NCBI GenBank assembly: GCA_001939145.1
Contig: LSRX01001308.1
Coordinates: 1 to 64,000, forward strand
Direction: 5' to 3'
Length of the DNA stretch: 64,000 nt
DNA from: Symbiodinium microadriaticum
Taxonomy: Eukaryota > Sar > Dinophyceae > Suessiales > Symbiodiniaceae
Part shown: positions 9,882 to 19,831 of the stretch, piece by piece
How the letters are laid out: each line of letters begins with the position of its first letter
Position numbering within the stretch: position 1 is the first letter of the stretch
Notes under the pieces: model-generated
Databases searched by the model: none
What the model was told of the DNA's origin: nothing
The model's input: only the letters and a program-made list of their open reading frames with translations
Made by a program: the position numbers and the translations under genes

Positions 9882-10459
9882 TGCTTTGCACCTATGAGGG
9901 CCGTATGTGGGCTATCGCCGCTTACACACCCCAAGCGTTCAAGCGCTGCTCTCCGGAAAATTGCTGCATGGACTGGCTGAACAGGATAGTGGTGAGGACA
10001 CCGGGTGAACGGGTGAGGATACCGGTGAGGATACCGGTGGCGGCAAAGTTCAATAGGTGACCGAGACTCGCACTCAGAAAGAAGCTCACGCAAACTCGCC
10101 AGACGACCATGAAAGAAAACTGTGGCCTCACCTTCGCTATCGGGATGCAAAGTTGACGATGTCCTGAATCTCCTGAAAAACCTTGGAGCCTGGAGATGCG
10201 ACGCCTAGGTTTGCAGCACTGGAGCCCGAGCAAGCTTCCTCCGAAGGGCAGCGGGAGTCTGAGTGTGATTGCTCGTCGGCGCTCTTCAGAGAAAGAGTCC
10301 GAGGTTGTTGAAAGGATGAAAGGGCAGCTGATACCCTCGAAGGCTCTTTCGTCAGTGGTTTGCACCTCGCTGCGCAGACCAGAAGGGGCCCCGTACCTGA
10401 GACATCACTTGGTCTCCTGAGCGTCGTCGAATGAGCGACACCCAATCCATCTGCCAGAT
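9882..10459. other. No clear gene; short 18-bp repeats
   Basis: Nothing recognisable on either strand. At about 9988-10042 there is an imperfect repeat built from GGTGAGGATACC units. Minus-strand frames here are Ser-rich and broken. They could be the decayed upstream part of the element containing the 9454-9881 remnant. Confidence 0.3.
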
Positions 10460-10589
10460 AGTGCGGTCCGGGTCGAAGTCCCCAGAAATAACCTCTAGAA
10501 GCCTCTCAATGGCAACGTTCGCAGCGGCCGCTGCAGCGTCTGGCTGATTATCGAAGCTCAGTTAGATTAGATCTCCTCTGTGGGCTGAT

Positions 10590-11219
10590 ATAGCCTGTCT
10601 GAGCATGAACACCTCCATACGCTTCTTGTTACTTGGAGACTTCCGCCAGTTACCCGCCGTCCTAGATTCCTTCGCAGGGGCGGAGGTGCGCAGGGAGCTG
10701 AAGGACAGCCAATTACTGTATGATCTGGCGGGAGGCTGGCATTACGAGCTCTCGGAGCGCTGGCGCTTCGACGAGGGGGTCTTCTCCTTCCTTCAGTGGC
10801 TGAGAGTGGACGAGGCAGAGCAGGTGCCTCTGCACAAAGCCGTGCATGGTCCGGCAGCGCTTCCCGCGGAGAGGCGAGCCGGAGGTCTGCCTGGTCATCT
10901 CCCACGCCAAGCGACTGCAAATCCAACGAGAGAATTGCAGGCGAGCGCCGGAGGATGCACTGCTGGTGCAGTACGCCGGGCCGGAGACAGTGGGCACCAA
11001 TGCGTCCCAAACCATGAGGGTGTGGCCGGGCCTGCGACTCGTAGGCGCCGGCGGCAAAGTGCAGAAGGGCGTCTTCGTCACCGTCAGCGAAGTGGAAGAG
11101 CGAGTCACGCTGGAAAAACCCTCCGGGGCCGGGTTTGGCTCTGCGACGTGGACTCTCTCCATTTCACCATGAAGCACCTCTACATGGGGTGCTCCGGGCC
11201 ACCAGCAGCGAACTTTTGA
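10590..11219 (+). pseudogene. Pif1-like helicase C-terminal remnant
   Basis: The first frame (from 10605) reads RFLLLGDFRQLPAVLDSF. GDFRQLP is the superfamily 1B helicase motif III (GDxxQLPP). It continues to DLAGGWHYELSERWRFD. After a frame shift near 10845, the middle frame has VCLVISHAKRLQIQREN and MRVWPGLRLVGAGGKV, resembling motifs before the C-terminal 2B region of Pif1/RecD-like helicases. The last stretch returns to the first frame: RVWLCDVDSLHFTMKHLYM, motif VI-like. The Walker A N-terminus is absent. Such helicases unwind DNA and are carried by Helitrons and large DNA viruses as well as by hosts. Two frameshifts and the missing ATP-binding half make it a fragment. Confidence 0.65.
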
Positions 11220-11267
11220 GCGTTTTGTGACTTGCATCAAAGTTCGCTGAATTCCAGCGAACCCTGA

Positions 11268-11716
11268 TCAAGGCCTGTTTTTGATGAAGTTGAGTGCGTT
11301 TAACTGTCGCATGTTTAGTCAGTTTTGACGAAAGATGAGACAGGCCGGTTTTTGATGAAGTTGAGCGCACTTTGGGGCGGTGCCACGTTTAGTCAGATCT
11401 GACTAATGATGGCAGTGGTCGGTTTTTTGATGAAGATGAGCGTGTTTTAGGGGTGGTGTCATGTTTAGTCAGTTTTGACTAATTATGACACCGGCCGGTT
11501 TTTTGATGAAGTTGAGCGCTTTTGGAGCACTGCCAGGTTTAGCCAGTTTTGACTAAATATGGTGGCCGGGTTGTTTGGTGAAGTTAAGCGCGTTTTTTTG
11601 GGCGCTGCCAGGTTTAGTCAGTTTTGAGTAATGATGGCAGCGACCGCTTTTTTATGAAATCAAGCACGTTTTGTGGCACTGCCAGGTTTAGCCAGATCTG
11701 GCTAAGTTTAGCAGTG
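11268..11716 (+). repeat. 75-bp tandem array with internal palindrome, 6 copies
   Basis: Six diverged head-to-tail units of about 75 bp. Each has GGTTTTTTGATGAAGTTGAGCG near its start and GTTTAGTCAGTTTTGACTAAT in its second half. The latter is self-complementary (TTAGTCA...TGACTAA); in unit 2 it is the perfect palindrome AGTCAGATCTGACT. Compensated variation such as AGCCAGATCTGGCT in the last unit suggests the hairpin is maintained. No coding capacity is seen. Confidence 0.8.
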
Positions 11717-11794
11717 GCCGAACTTTGTAAACAGCGGGGGCATGGGCCTGCGAGCTACTCAGTGGGACGACTGGTGGCTGCGCCCCCTCGAATC

Positions 11795-11904
11795 CACATG
11801 AGTCCACATGAGTCCCACATGAGTCCACATGAGTCCACATGAGTCCCACATGAGTCCACATGAGTCCACATGAGTCCCACATGAGTCCACATGAGTCCAC
11901 ATGA
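11795..11904 (+). repeat. 10/11-bp minisatellite (AGTCCACATG)n
   Basis: About ten uninterrupted copies of AGTCCACATG alternating with the 11-bp variant AGTCCCACATG. A short relic of the same unit recurs at 12115-12140 (ACTCATGTGG, inverted), so the array brackets 11905-12115 in opposite orientations. Confidence 0.85.
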
Positions 11905-11990
11905 CCAAACCGGGGGATCCCCGGAATCAAACCGGGCGATACCCGGGATGAAACCGGGCGATTCCCGGGATCAAACCGGGACTCTCCCGT
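11905..11990 (+). repeat. Short tandem repeat with CCCGGG cores
   Basis: Three to four copies of a roughly 25-bp unit of the form AAACCGGGCGATNCCCGGGAT. Each unit is itself partly palindromic around CCGGG/CCCGG. Confidence 0.7.
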
Positions 11991-12004
11991 AAAATTTCAG
12001 GGAT

Positions 12005-12027
12005 CTGTCGGTCAATTTGACCGACAG
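12005..12027. repeat. Perfect 23-bp palindrome
   Basis: Eleven-base arms starting CTGTCGGTCAA and meeting across one central T. It can form a hairpin or cruciform. The next palindrome is 118 bp downstream. Confidence 0.8.
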
Positions 12028-12144
12028 CTCGGGGATTTTTTTCGAGTGTCTTTGCCAGGGTTGCTCTCTCTGGGTCGGGTGTTGTCAGCTCCACAGCGCG
12101 ACGGTTCATGTAGTACTCATGTGGACTCATGTGGACTCAAGGTG

Positions 12145-12189
12145 AATTTCCCGAGCTGGACAGCACTTTGACGTCCAGCTCGGGAAATT
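12145..12189. repeat. Hairpin with 17-bp perfect arms
   Basis: The left arm at 12145-12161 (AATTTCCCGAGCTGGAC) is exactly complementary to 12173-12189, with an 11-bp loop. It is followed directly by CTCTCTCTAGGGAGGG, the motif that recurs at 12575 and, inverted, at 13383. Confidence 0.85.
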
Positions 12190-12603
12190 TTCTCTCTCTA
12201 GGGAGGGTAGGCCCAGATCCGCCAGACCATGGAAGTCACGGAAGTTGTGGAAGTCTCCATAGACCGTTTCAAAGAGTCTCCCCCAAACCACGGAAGTCAT
12301 GGAAGTCATGGAAGTCTGCATAGAGCATCCCAAACAGTCTCCCCCAAACCATGGAAGTCATGGAAGTTGTGGAAGCTGAGCTTATGGAGGATTTTGTGTC
12401 CAAAAAGTGTTGCAAAAGAGCTTTAAGGACCGTCTTGTACAACTTCCATGACTTCCATGACATCCATGGTCTGAGATAGAGTCTTTCAAACGCTCTATAG
12501 GGACTTCCATGACTTCCACGACTTCCGTGGATTGGGGGAGACTCTTTGGGTGGGGACTTCCACAACTTCCGCGCTCTCTCTAGGGAGGGTAGGCCCAGCT
12601 CCC
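12190..12603. repeat. Fold-back block of (GGAAGTCAT)n
   Basis: The left half (12228-12375) has clusters of the 9-bp unit GGAAGTCAT separated by GTCTCCCCCAAACCA spacers. The right half (12440-12560) carries the complement, ATGACTTCC, with the matching spacer TTGGGGGAGACTCTTT. The halves can therefore pair over about 130 bp. Both outer ends show CTCTCTCTAGGGAGGGTAGGCCCAG (given by position: 12190-12214 and 12573-12598) in direct orientation. Confidence 0.75.
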
Positions 12604-13405
12604 CACACACCGCACTTGCTGGGGCCATTTGCAGCCATAGCTCAGAATTCTTCACTTTGGAGCTTCTTAATAGTGGACTCTCTTGCCAACAGGCAGCACT
12701 CTAGTAGGGGCTCAGAAGAGCTTGCAATTCCGGAGACGGCAGGCTCTAGGCTCGCAGGTTGGTAGCTCGGAGTTCTTGGACGCCCCTAGCTCGGAGTTGC
12801 GAGTTCGAAAATATTCGGTCAGGTCCCGAGGACAGTTTCCCGAAAGTGTTCGGTGCAGCTCGCAGTCCTCTGAGTAGCTCTGAGTAGCTCGGAGTTCTTG
12901 GACGCCCCTAACTCGGAGTAGCTCGGAGGCCTGCGAAGTTTTTTTCGAGCTCTGAAAGCTCTAGTAGCTCTGAGTAGCCGCTTGGAGAGCTCTGAGAACT
13001 CTAGTAGCCGCTCGGAGTGGCTCGGAGTAGCTCGGAGTTCAAAAATTGGGAGTACCAAGCTTCCTGCGATTTCCAGGGAGCTTGGTACTCCCTATTCGAA
13101 TGGCTGAAAGCAGCTCGGAGTTGCTCTGAGTAGCTCGGAGTTCTTGGGCGCCCCCCACTCGGAGTAGCTCGGAGTAGCTCGGAGTAGCTCGGAGTTCTGC
13201 GAAGTAGCTCGGAGTTGCTTGGAAGCGCGCCGTCTTCCGAATTGCAAGCTCTTCTGAGCCCCTACAAGAGTGCTGCCTGTTGGCAAGAGAGTCCACTATT
13301 GAGAAGCTCCAAAGTGCAGAATTCTGAGCTATGGCTGCAAATGGCCCCAGCAAGTGCTGTGTGTGGGGAGCTGGGTCTACCCTCCCTAGAGAGAGAAACG
13401 TCCCG
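12575..13405. repeat. Large inverted repeat enclosing AGCTCGGAGT array
   Basis: The left arm (about 12575-12745) and right arm (about 13232-13405) are inverted copies, about 170 bp each and about 95 percent alike by eye. The core between them is built of repeated TAGCTCGGAG/AGCTCGGAGT decamers in several clusters (12760-13030 and 13105-13220), interrupted by a 45-bp hairpin at 13048-13092. The outer ends carry CTCTCTCTAGGGAGGG and its complement. The structure is like a fold-back transposon, but no coding region or target duplication is visible. Confidence 0.8.
13048..13092. repeat. Hairpin at the centre of the fold-back
   Basis: Arms of 14 bp (GGGAGTACCAAGCT at 13048-13061 and its complement at 13079-13092) with a 17-bp loop. 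It lies near the middle of the 12575-13405 inverted repeat. Confidence 0.85.
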
Positions 13406-14589
13406 TCCGTCAAGTATCGAAGCGAATCAGTCTGGTTTCAAGATCAAACAAGATGGAGATTTGGTGTGACTTTTTCTGTAATTCGCAGAAGAGATGGAGC
13501 CCGTTTTGTCGGCCACACCGCAAATCTTCGGAAACCCGACCGACTTTGTCCCGGATGTGTTCCGAAACCTCAAACTCCATGCTTCCATGCAGCAGACTGC
13601 AACCAGACGTAAAGCAGCAAGGTGCCGGAACTGGCTTGCCACTCCGCAACAGTTCCAGCCCGTTCCCTAAACCCTAAACTCCAAATTTTCTTACATTCCT
13701 GACAGTTCTGGTTTTTCTAAGATCAAACAGATGGGAATGTGGAAAGAAAAAGCAGAGATTCCACGCACAAACTCAAGCTCTCCACGTGTTTGCAAAGCTC
13801 GTTTCGCATTGTGTGAAGATGTGTGAGTCAAAGTGTTCCAGCTCTGTCTTTTGTCGACTCTGACACTGCGCTTGGGTTTTGTCTTCTGGATTCTACGATC
13901 GGAAAATGAATTCTGCCTTTACATGCATCTTCTGACTTTTGGTGCAATGGTTGGAAGTTTTGAACAGCTTGCCCATTTGGAAAAGTTTGTTTGAGATGTG
14001 GATTAGCTTGCAACAACCAAATTAGAGCCGGTTCTTAGAGGGTTGAAAAGTGCTGGAAAATGTTGCCACGGACAAAGAGCCTCTACAATGCTGGAAGACT
14101 CCTGTTTAGACGTTGGAGTGCATTGTTTTTCTTGTTGTTTCCGCTCGCTGATTAGCAGCTCCTGCTAGCTCAAAATATGCACAAAAAGTTGCAAAATTTT
14201 CCAAGTCTTGTTTTCTACCGGTTGCGAATTTGAGGAAGAAATCCACTGGAGAGAAGTCAAAATGCGTGAAAACCTGGTTACAAGCTCAGATGGGCATCTT
14301 TCCATCGCCTGGTCCGATCTTTGGCCGCTGACGTCGCCACCTGGCTTCTTCTTTCTTCTCAACCTAAGGCTCGGAGGCGGGAGATCTGAAGCGAAAACTT
14401 GCAGGCTTCCTCACAACAAGCGAAGGTGGTCTTCTCGACTCTCACCTTTCGATGTCTTCTTTTACTAACGACGGTTGAAGCATCGCCAAGACGAAAAGAG
14501 TGTTCGCTCAGCACGGCTTCTCCTTTTTCAGACCCCAGAACATCTTTTTCCAAGCCATGCCATTCTCAACTTTGTTTTTTTTTGTTGGG
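13406..14589. other. No gene recognised
   Basis: About 1.2 kb with stops in all frames and no repeat structure, apart from two CCCTAAA units at about 13668-13681. It ends at an assembly gap. Confidence 0.5.
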
Positions 14590-14814
14590 NNNNNNNNNNN
14601 NNNNNNNNNNNNNNNNNNNNNNNNNNNNNNNNNNNNNNNNNNNNNNNNNNNNNNNNNNNNNNNNNNNNNNNNNNNNNNNNNNNNNNNNNNNNNNNNNNNN
14701 NNNNNNNNNNNNNNNNNNNNNNNNNNNNNNNNNNNNNNNNNNNNNNNNNNNNNNNNNNNNNNNNNNNNNNNNNNNNNNNNNNNNNNNNNNNNNNNNNNNN
14801 NNNNNNNNNNNNNN
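14590..14814. other. Assembly gap (225 N)
   Basis: Run of N. Left flank T-rich, right flank T-rich; frames read across it are meaningless. Confidence 1.
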
Positions 14815-14884
14815 TTGATTTTCTTATTTGCACAATTTTTCTGAATTTGCTGATGTGCGGCTTTTTAGCGTGTCTTTTTCTTTT

Positions 14885-15175
14885 TTGGTCTTTCAAAATA
14901 AGACCTGAAGCGCTTTTGTGTGGCTTTCTCCTCATTGTGTGTGGAAAATTGTCTGATTGCAAGGCGTTTACTTGTATTTAATTTCTTTTCATCGTTTTAA
15001 ACCCCCTAAAGCGATTTCGTGTGGCTTTCTCCTCATTGTGATGTTTTGTTCTTGTTGTCCCTTGCGTGTGGCTCCTTTCAATTTGTTTTCATCGCTTTTA
15101 ACCCCCTGAAGCGCTTTTCGTGTGGCTTTCTCCTTGTTGTGTGTGAAGAAAGTTTTTTGATCTTTGTTGTCTGTT
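14885..15175 (+). repeat. Diverged 100-bp tandem repeat, about 3 copies
   Basis: Three units each contain CCTGAAGCGCTTTTGTGTGG or a close variant, followed by CTTTCTCCTCATTGTG. Starts are near 14903, 15001 and 15103. The linkers share TTTTCATCG and TTTAACCCCCT. Confidence 0.65.
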
Positions 15176-15416
15176 GCGCGTAGCTTTGTCTCTTTATTTT
15201 CCCTTGCTTGGCTTTTGGTTCCTAATTTGCCTAATTCCTGATTTGCGATTTGCTTTTCATCTCGCCTTGTGTGTGCGTCTCTCCGGCAGAGGTCAAAAAA
15301 AAGCACCGCGGCCGAAAACAAGATGGACCAATCACGCGGTCTAGAAAAAGACATTTCGGGGTCGAAAAAAAGAGCAGCCCCGCTCAGCAGCATCTTGGGC
15401 AAGTGTCTTGAAGGGA

Positions 15417-16005
15417 ATTAGGGTTTCAGGTTTGGGGGTTGATTTAGGGTTTAAGGTTTATAGTAGGGTTTCAGGGTTTAAGGTTTAGGGGTTGTCGGGT
15501 TTAAGGTTTAGCGTTTTTTGGGTTTAAGGTCTAGGGTTTTAGGGTTTGAGGCTTAGGGTTTTAGGGTTTAAGGTGTAGCATTTTAGGGTTTAGGGTTTTA
15601 AGGTTTAAGGTTTAGACTTTTGGGGTTTAAGGTTTAGGGTTTTAGGGTTTAAGGTTTAAAGTTTTAGGGTTTAAGGTTTGAGGTTTAGGGTTTTACGGTT
15701 AAGGTCTAGTTTTATGGTTAAGGTCTAGGGTTTTAGGGCTTTAGGGTTTAGGGGTTTTTGGTTTAAGGTTTAGGTTTTGGGGTTTAAGGTTTAGGGTTTA
15801 AGGTTTAGGGGGTTTAGGGTTTAAGGTTTAGAGTTTCAGGTTTAAGGTTTTAGGGTTTAAGGTCTAGGGTCTTAGGGTTTAGGGTTTTTGGGTTTAAGGT
15901 TTAGGCTTTTGGGGTTTAAGGTTTAGGGTTTAAGGTTTAGGGTTTTAGGGTTTAAGGTTTGGAGTTTTAGGGTTTAAGATTTAGCTTTCAAGTTTAAGGT
16001 TCACG
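15417..16005 (+). repeat. Interstitial telomere-like array (TTTAGGG-type)
   Basis: About 590 bp of degenerate GGGTTTAAGGTTTAG and TTTAGGG units, G-rich strand uppermost. Plant-type TTTAGGG is the telomere repeat reported in dinoflagellates. The array is imperfect and internal, so it is not a chromosome end. It runs into TATATA repeats at 16050-16090. Confidence 0.85.
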
Positions 16006-16749
16006 GTATATAGGGGATTGTTGGCCTTCGATACATATGTGTATGTGTAAATATAAGTATGTATATATATACATATATATATATATACCGCTGCATACAC
16101 GTATTTTATAGACAGACGATGAGCCTGTCACAGGCTCCTGTAGCCGGTGAAGCGTTGTAGCATCAGTAGCACTTTTCACAACATTGTTTCGAACCTCGCT
16201 GGCTTGGAGATCTGCGCGGCCTGCCTGCATGGTAGTGGGTTTTAGGAACAAGTCCTTGCCAATGCTTGGGCGTGAATCTATGTTGCCATTTCCTCGTGTA
16301 ATTGCTGCTTCTGTGCGAGTGGCTGGCATCAAACAGCATGGATTGTCTTGATGCAGCCCTTTGTGCATCCTTGTATTGGGTTTGAGGCCGGGTAAGAGTC
16401 TGCCCCTTTTGTTTGCATGATCCTTTGCTCCATCACAACCTTTGGATCAGGAGCTTGCCCTCACAGCCATCTGGAAACCGGTTTTGTTCAGCAAAAAGCA
16501 ATTGGGAATGGAATGCATGCAGGCAGGCGACAGCACTGGATAAGCCTACAAAATAGTTCTCCAATGATCCCTCCCGGCGGCACTGGCACGCACAGTCCGA
16601 AATTTGAAAGCCTGAAATTCTTCCAGAATGGTGTACTGCGTTTCGTGCCCGATGCAACAGAGATACGACAGCTATTGGAGGTGGTGGGAGCTCTTCACGC
16701 GTAGGAGGGGGATTGCAACACTCCGATACATGGATCCAAGCGATCCCCG
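16006..16749. other. No gene recognised; short (TA)n
   Basis: Contains a short ATATAT microsatellite (about 16052-16090). No frame matches anything I know until the kinase remnant. Intronic sequence upstream of that remnant is possible. Confidence 0.4.
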
Positions 16750-17065
<316 letters not shown>

Positions 17066-19081
17066 GAGAGCAACGGGGCAGTTAGTGAATGCCATTAGAA
17101 GGAGACAAGCCAAGGTCATCGAGGCCTTGCTTGACTAACTTTGTCAAACGCTGATCGTTGCCCAATGCAATCCAATGCAGGTAGTCGGGCCTTTGCACTC
17201 ATGACTTGGTGAAGCTTCCTTCGAACCGTTGGTTTTCCGAGAGATCTACCGGAGCGATACTTCGCAGCACTTGTCGCAGCCTTTGGCTTGTCGGTACGCA
17301 GATTGTTTACACTCTTTCGCGGTTTGGCGGTACCGCCCGGATGCAGGCATGTGAGTGATTTCAACAGTTCGAAGCCCATGCCACTTTGCACAACGATGGA
17401 GGATGGAGGACGACCAGCTTTTCCAAGACGTGAAGTTTGATGCGGACCTGGAAGGCTCTAGGTAAAGCCAATCAGCATCATGTCATGCTTGTTTGGCATG
17501 GCAGGTTTTTACAATGGGACGAGGGCAACCGTGAACTTGCAGTTCGTGGCTGAAGAACGACCGGCATGCTGTTGCATGGTCGGGCAACGGTTGTCAAGTT
17601 GGCAAAGCCCAAAGCCCCCTCCGAGGCAGCAAGCGACCAGCTTTGGAGGCGTCGAGGATCACCGGCGGAAGCAAAAAAAAAAGGGGCAGATCAGAGGTTC
17701 CTTAGGCAGAAAAGTAGGCAGAGATGCCAGGAGCCGCCGAAGAGTGCAGCATCCAAAGAGTCGGCCTGGAGCCTGAATCATGGGCCCTTGGCCCTTTCTG
17801 TACCGGAAAAAACCCCCACTCCGAGATCTTGTTGGGGAAGTTGGGGATGTTTCGAGGCTGATACTTCCTCCCAAGCCTCTGGCTTCGGCAGCTTGCTAGG
17901 CATGGGATTTCTGCTCACGTCCGGCAGTATGTATGTATATTTTTGTTGAACATTCTGTATATATTATATGGTGATCAATGCAACTCGCGGCAGGGCGGCT
18001 GAGCTTGCTGCAGACGTTTGGAACCGCCCTCGGCAAGATCCTCAGACTCGGCCGAACTTGAAAAGCAGATTGGACATGGCTGACTTGCCGGTGAGGTGCC
18101 TCTACGGAGCAAGTGGTCGGCGCGGCGGTTCCTACATCTTTAGGATCGGCAGCTGACTGAGCTGAGTTGGAAGTGATGTGTTGGAGTTATTCCGTTTTGC
18201 ATCGAAGCTGCAATCAAGGTTAAGGACCAGGTGCCGACGGAGCTGTTTGCTGCTGTGCCTGCTGTCATGTGCATCTGCCAGCACGTGTGGAGGCCAGTAG
18301 CTTCATGTCCAAAGCGCAGTCCAGACCCAAGATGGGCCCCGGCTGGAGGCAGAGGCGGAGAGGTTGTTTCTTGGCTGTTTCTTGGGCCCAGGCCGTGGAG
18401 ACAGTTCGCGTGGCCACTCTCGGCCCTTCTGGCTTTGTCTGCAGGGTACAGGGCCGTGAGGGGCCGGGATGTGAGAGGCTTCTCACGCCAGGTGCCATCT
18501 GCGAACGAAGGTTGCTCGCGAATCTCTGCTCAACGCTGAGCCCGAAGAGGAGCTAAGGCCCTCTACGCCGCTCCAGGAAGGGCTTTCTTTCTTTCTCTCC
18601 TTAGGCGAACGTCTTCAACTACCAGACAAACTACGCCATCCTTTTCGTGGCGCGCTCCCTGAGCTCGCTGAGCAGCTGAGCGGCTGCGCCCCACAGGGAT
18701 GCACGTCAACCTGCGAGGTTCAACTGGTTCTTTCGGTCATCCTCCAGCCATCGGCTCTGATGTGCATCATGCTTACGGCCGCCGGCTTGGCTTTGGGGAG
18801 GGCGAGGTGAATTGCCCTAAGCCCTAAGCCCTAAGCTGCAGGTCATCACGTGGATTTTGTTCTTGAAAAAGAACGAAGACCCGGACTGGGCACCCAAGCT
18901 GGGAGGTGTCAGCAACCGAGCTTCCGAGAGCGCGAGAGCTGCCGCTCCAAAAAAGGCAGATAATGAGATACTATAATCTACTATAATATACTATAATATA
19001 CTGGAATATGGGTTTAGGAAGGTTTAGGGCTTAAGGTTTAGGGTTTAAGGGATAATTAAAAATACTGGGGCTAAGGTCGTC
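17066..19081. other. Mostly non-coding; one possible transporter exon
   Basis: No complete gene is seen. At about 18605-18680 a short frame reads ANVFNYQTNYAILFVARSL, which resembles a transmembrane segment of an MFS-type transporter, but it is isolated. C-rich telomere-like units occur at 18815-18837 and G-rich ones at 19010-19052. A short ACTATAATAT-type repeat lies at 18970-19005. Confidence 0.3.
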
Positions 19082-19831
19082 TTGTCGCCAATGCAGAGAT
19101 GGCTTCTGTTGGCCGCCAGCCCAGCCAACATGAGTCAGCGGGCTTTCAGTGTGGCCATCTCTGAGGCAGCGATCACAACAATTGTTTTGCTTCTTTGGGT
19201 CGGCGGGGTGATCTTCAATGCTGCGCGGCCCTTATACTCCAACTATGTTCACAGAGGTCAAGAAACGAGGAGTCATGGCAGAGAGCAGGCTTTGATGTAT
19301 CTGCTTTTCTTCCTGGCACATGGCCTGTTACATGATCCTGGCCGCAGCATCGGAGGAGGTGGGCCTGATGGGGCTTGGCTTCTGTTTACATGGATGGGAT
19401 TCGGCAGTTCGTGCTGCAAAAAACACCTGCTTGAGAGTTTCATCGAAGCTCGGTTTGTAGGTGCGAGTCCTCAGCTCATGCGTCCCTGCTCTGAGCAGGA
19501 GATCCGGTGCCCATCTGATGCAGTGAGCATTGGGCATGCGGAGACCAGCAGAGACCGAGCTCCACAAGCTCCATTGCGCGGCGAAATGGATGTCTCACCT
19601 GAAGCTTGGACTCGGACTCGAGAGATCGCTGCTCTCGGCTCAAGAGATGAAAGAGGCCGAGGCCCTGGGTGCGCCGGGAGCGTGGCCGGGTTCTGCTGGG
19701 TTCTCAGAGCAGAGCGCCAGCAATGCACGGCCGAGCATGTTTCGTCTCTTTCTCCTGAGGCCAGGGTCCAATGCGCCGTTCAAGGCGCCCTTCGCGCCGT
19801 CCTGCGACACGTTGTTGTTGCTGCCTTTTGA
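19082..19831 (+). CDS. Unrecognised ORF, 249 codons
   Basis: Open from ATG 19082. Residues about 25-45 (AAITTIVLLLWVGGVIFNAA) form a plausible membrane segment. The rest is Arg/Gly-rich and looks like read-through of GC-rich sequence. No family match and no clear exon signals. It may be chance or a mix of exon and intron. Confidence 0.2.
   Translation: MSPMQRWLLLAASPANMSQRAFSVAISEAAITTIVLLLWVGGVIFNAARPLYSNYVHRGQETRSHGREQALMYLLFFLAHGLLHDPGRSIGGGGPDGAWLLFTWMGFGSSCCKKHLLESFIEARFVGASPQLMRPCSEQEIRCPSDAVSIGHAETSRDRAPQAPLRGEMDVSPEAWTRTREIAALGSRDERGRGPGCAGSVAGFCWVLRAERQQCTAEHVSSLSPEARVQCAVQGALRAVLRHVVVAAF

Noticed and set aside
11268..13405. CRISPR-like array
   Set aside because: Repeats are tandem or inverted with no unique spacers of constant length, no cas genes, and the context is eukaryotic.
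14399..14981. ORFs spanning the N run
   Set aside because: Frames across a gap carry no information; the same applies to 46699-47357.
19630..19650. CTCGGCTCAAG, resembling the end of the dinoflagellate spliced leader
   Set aside because: Only the last nine bases match and the upstream part does not; probably chance. No relict leader was found elsewhere.
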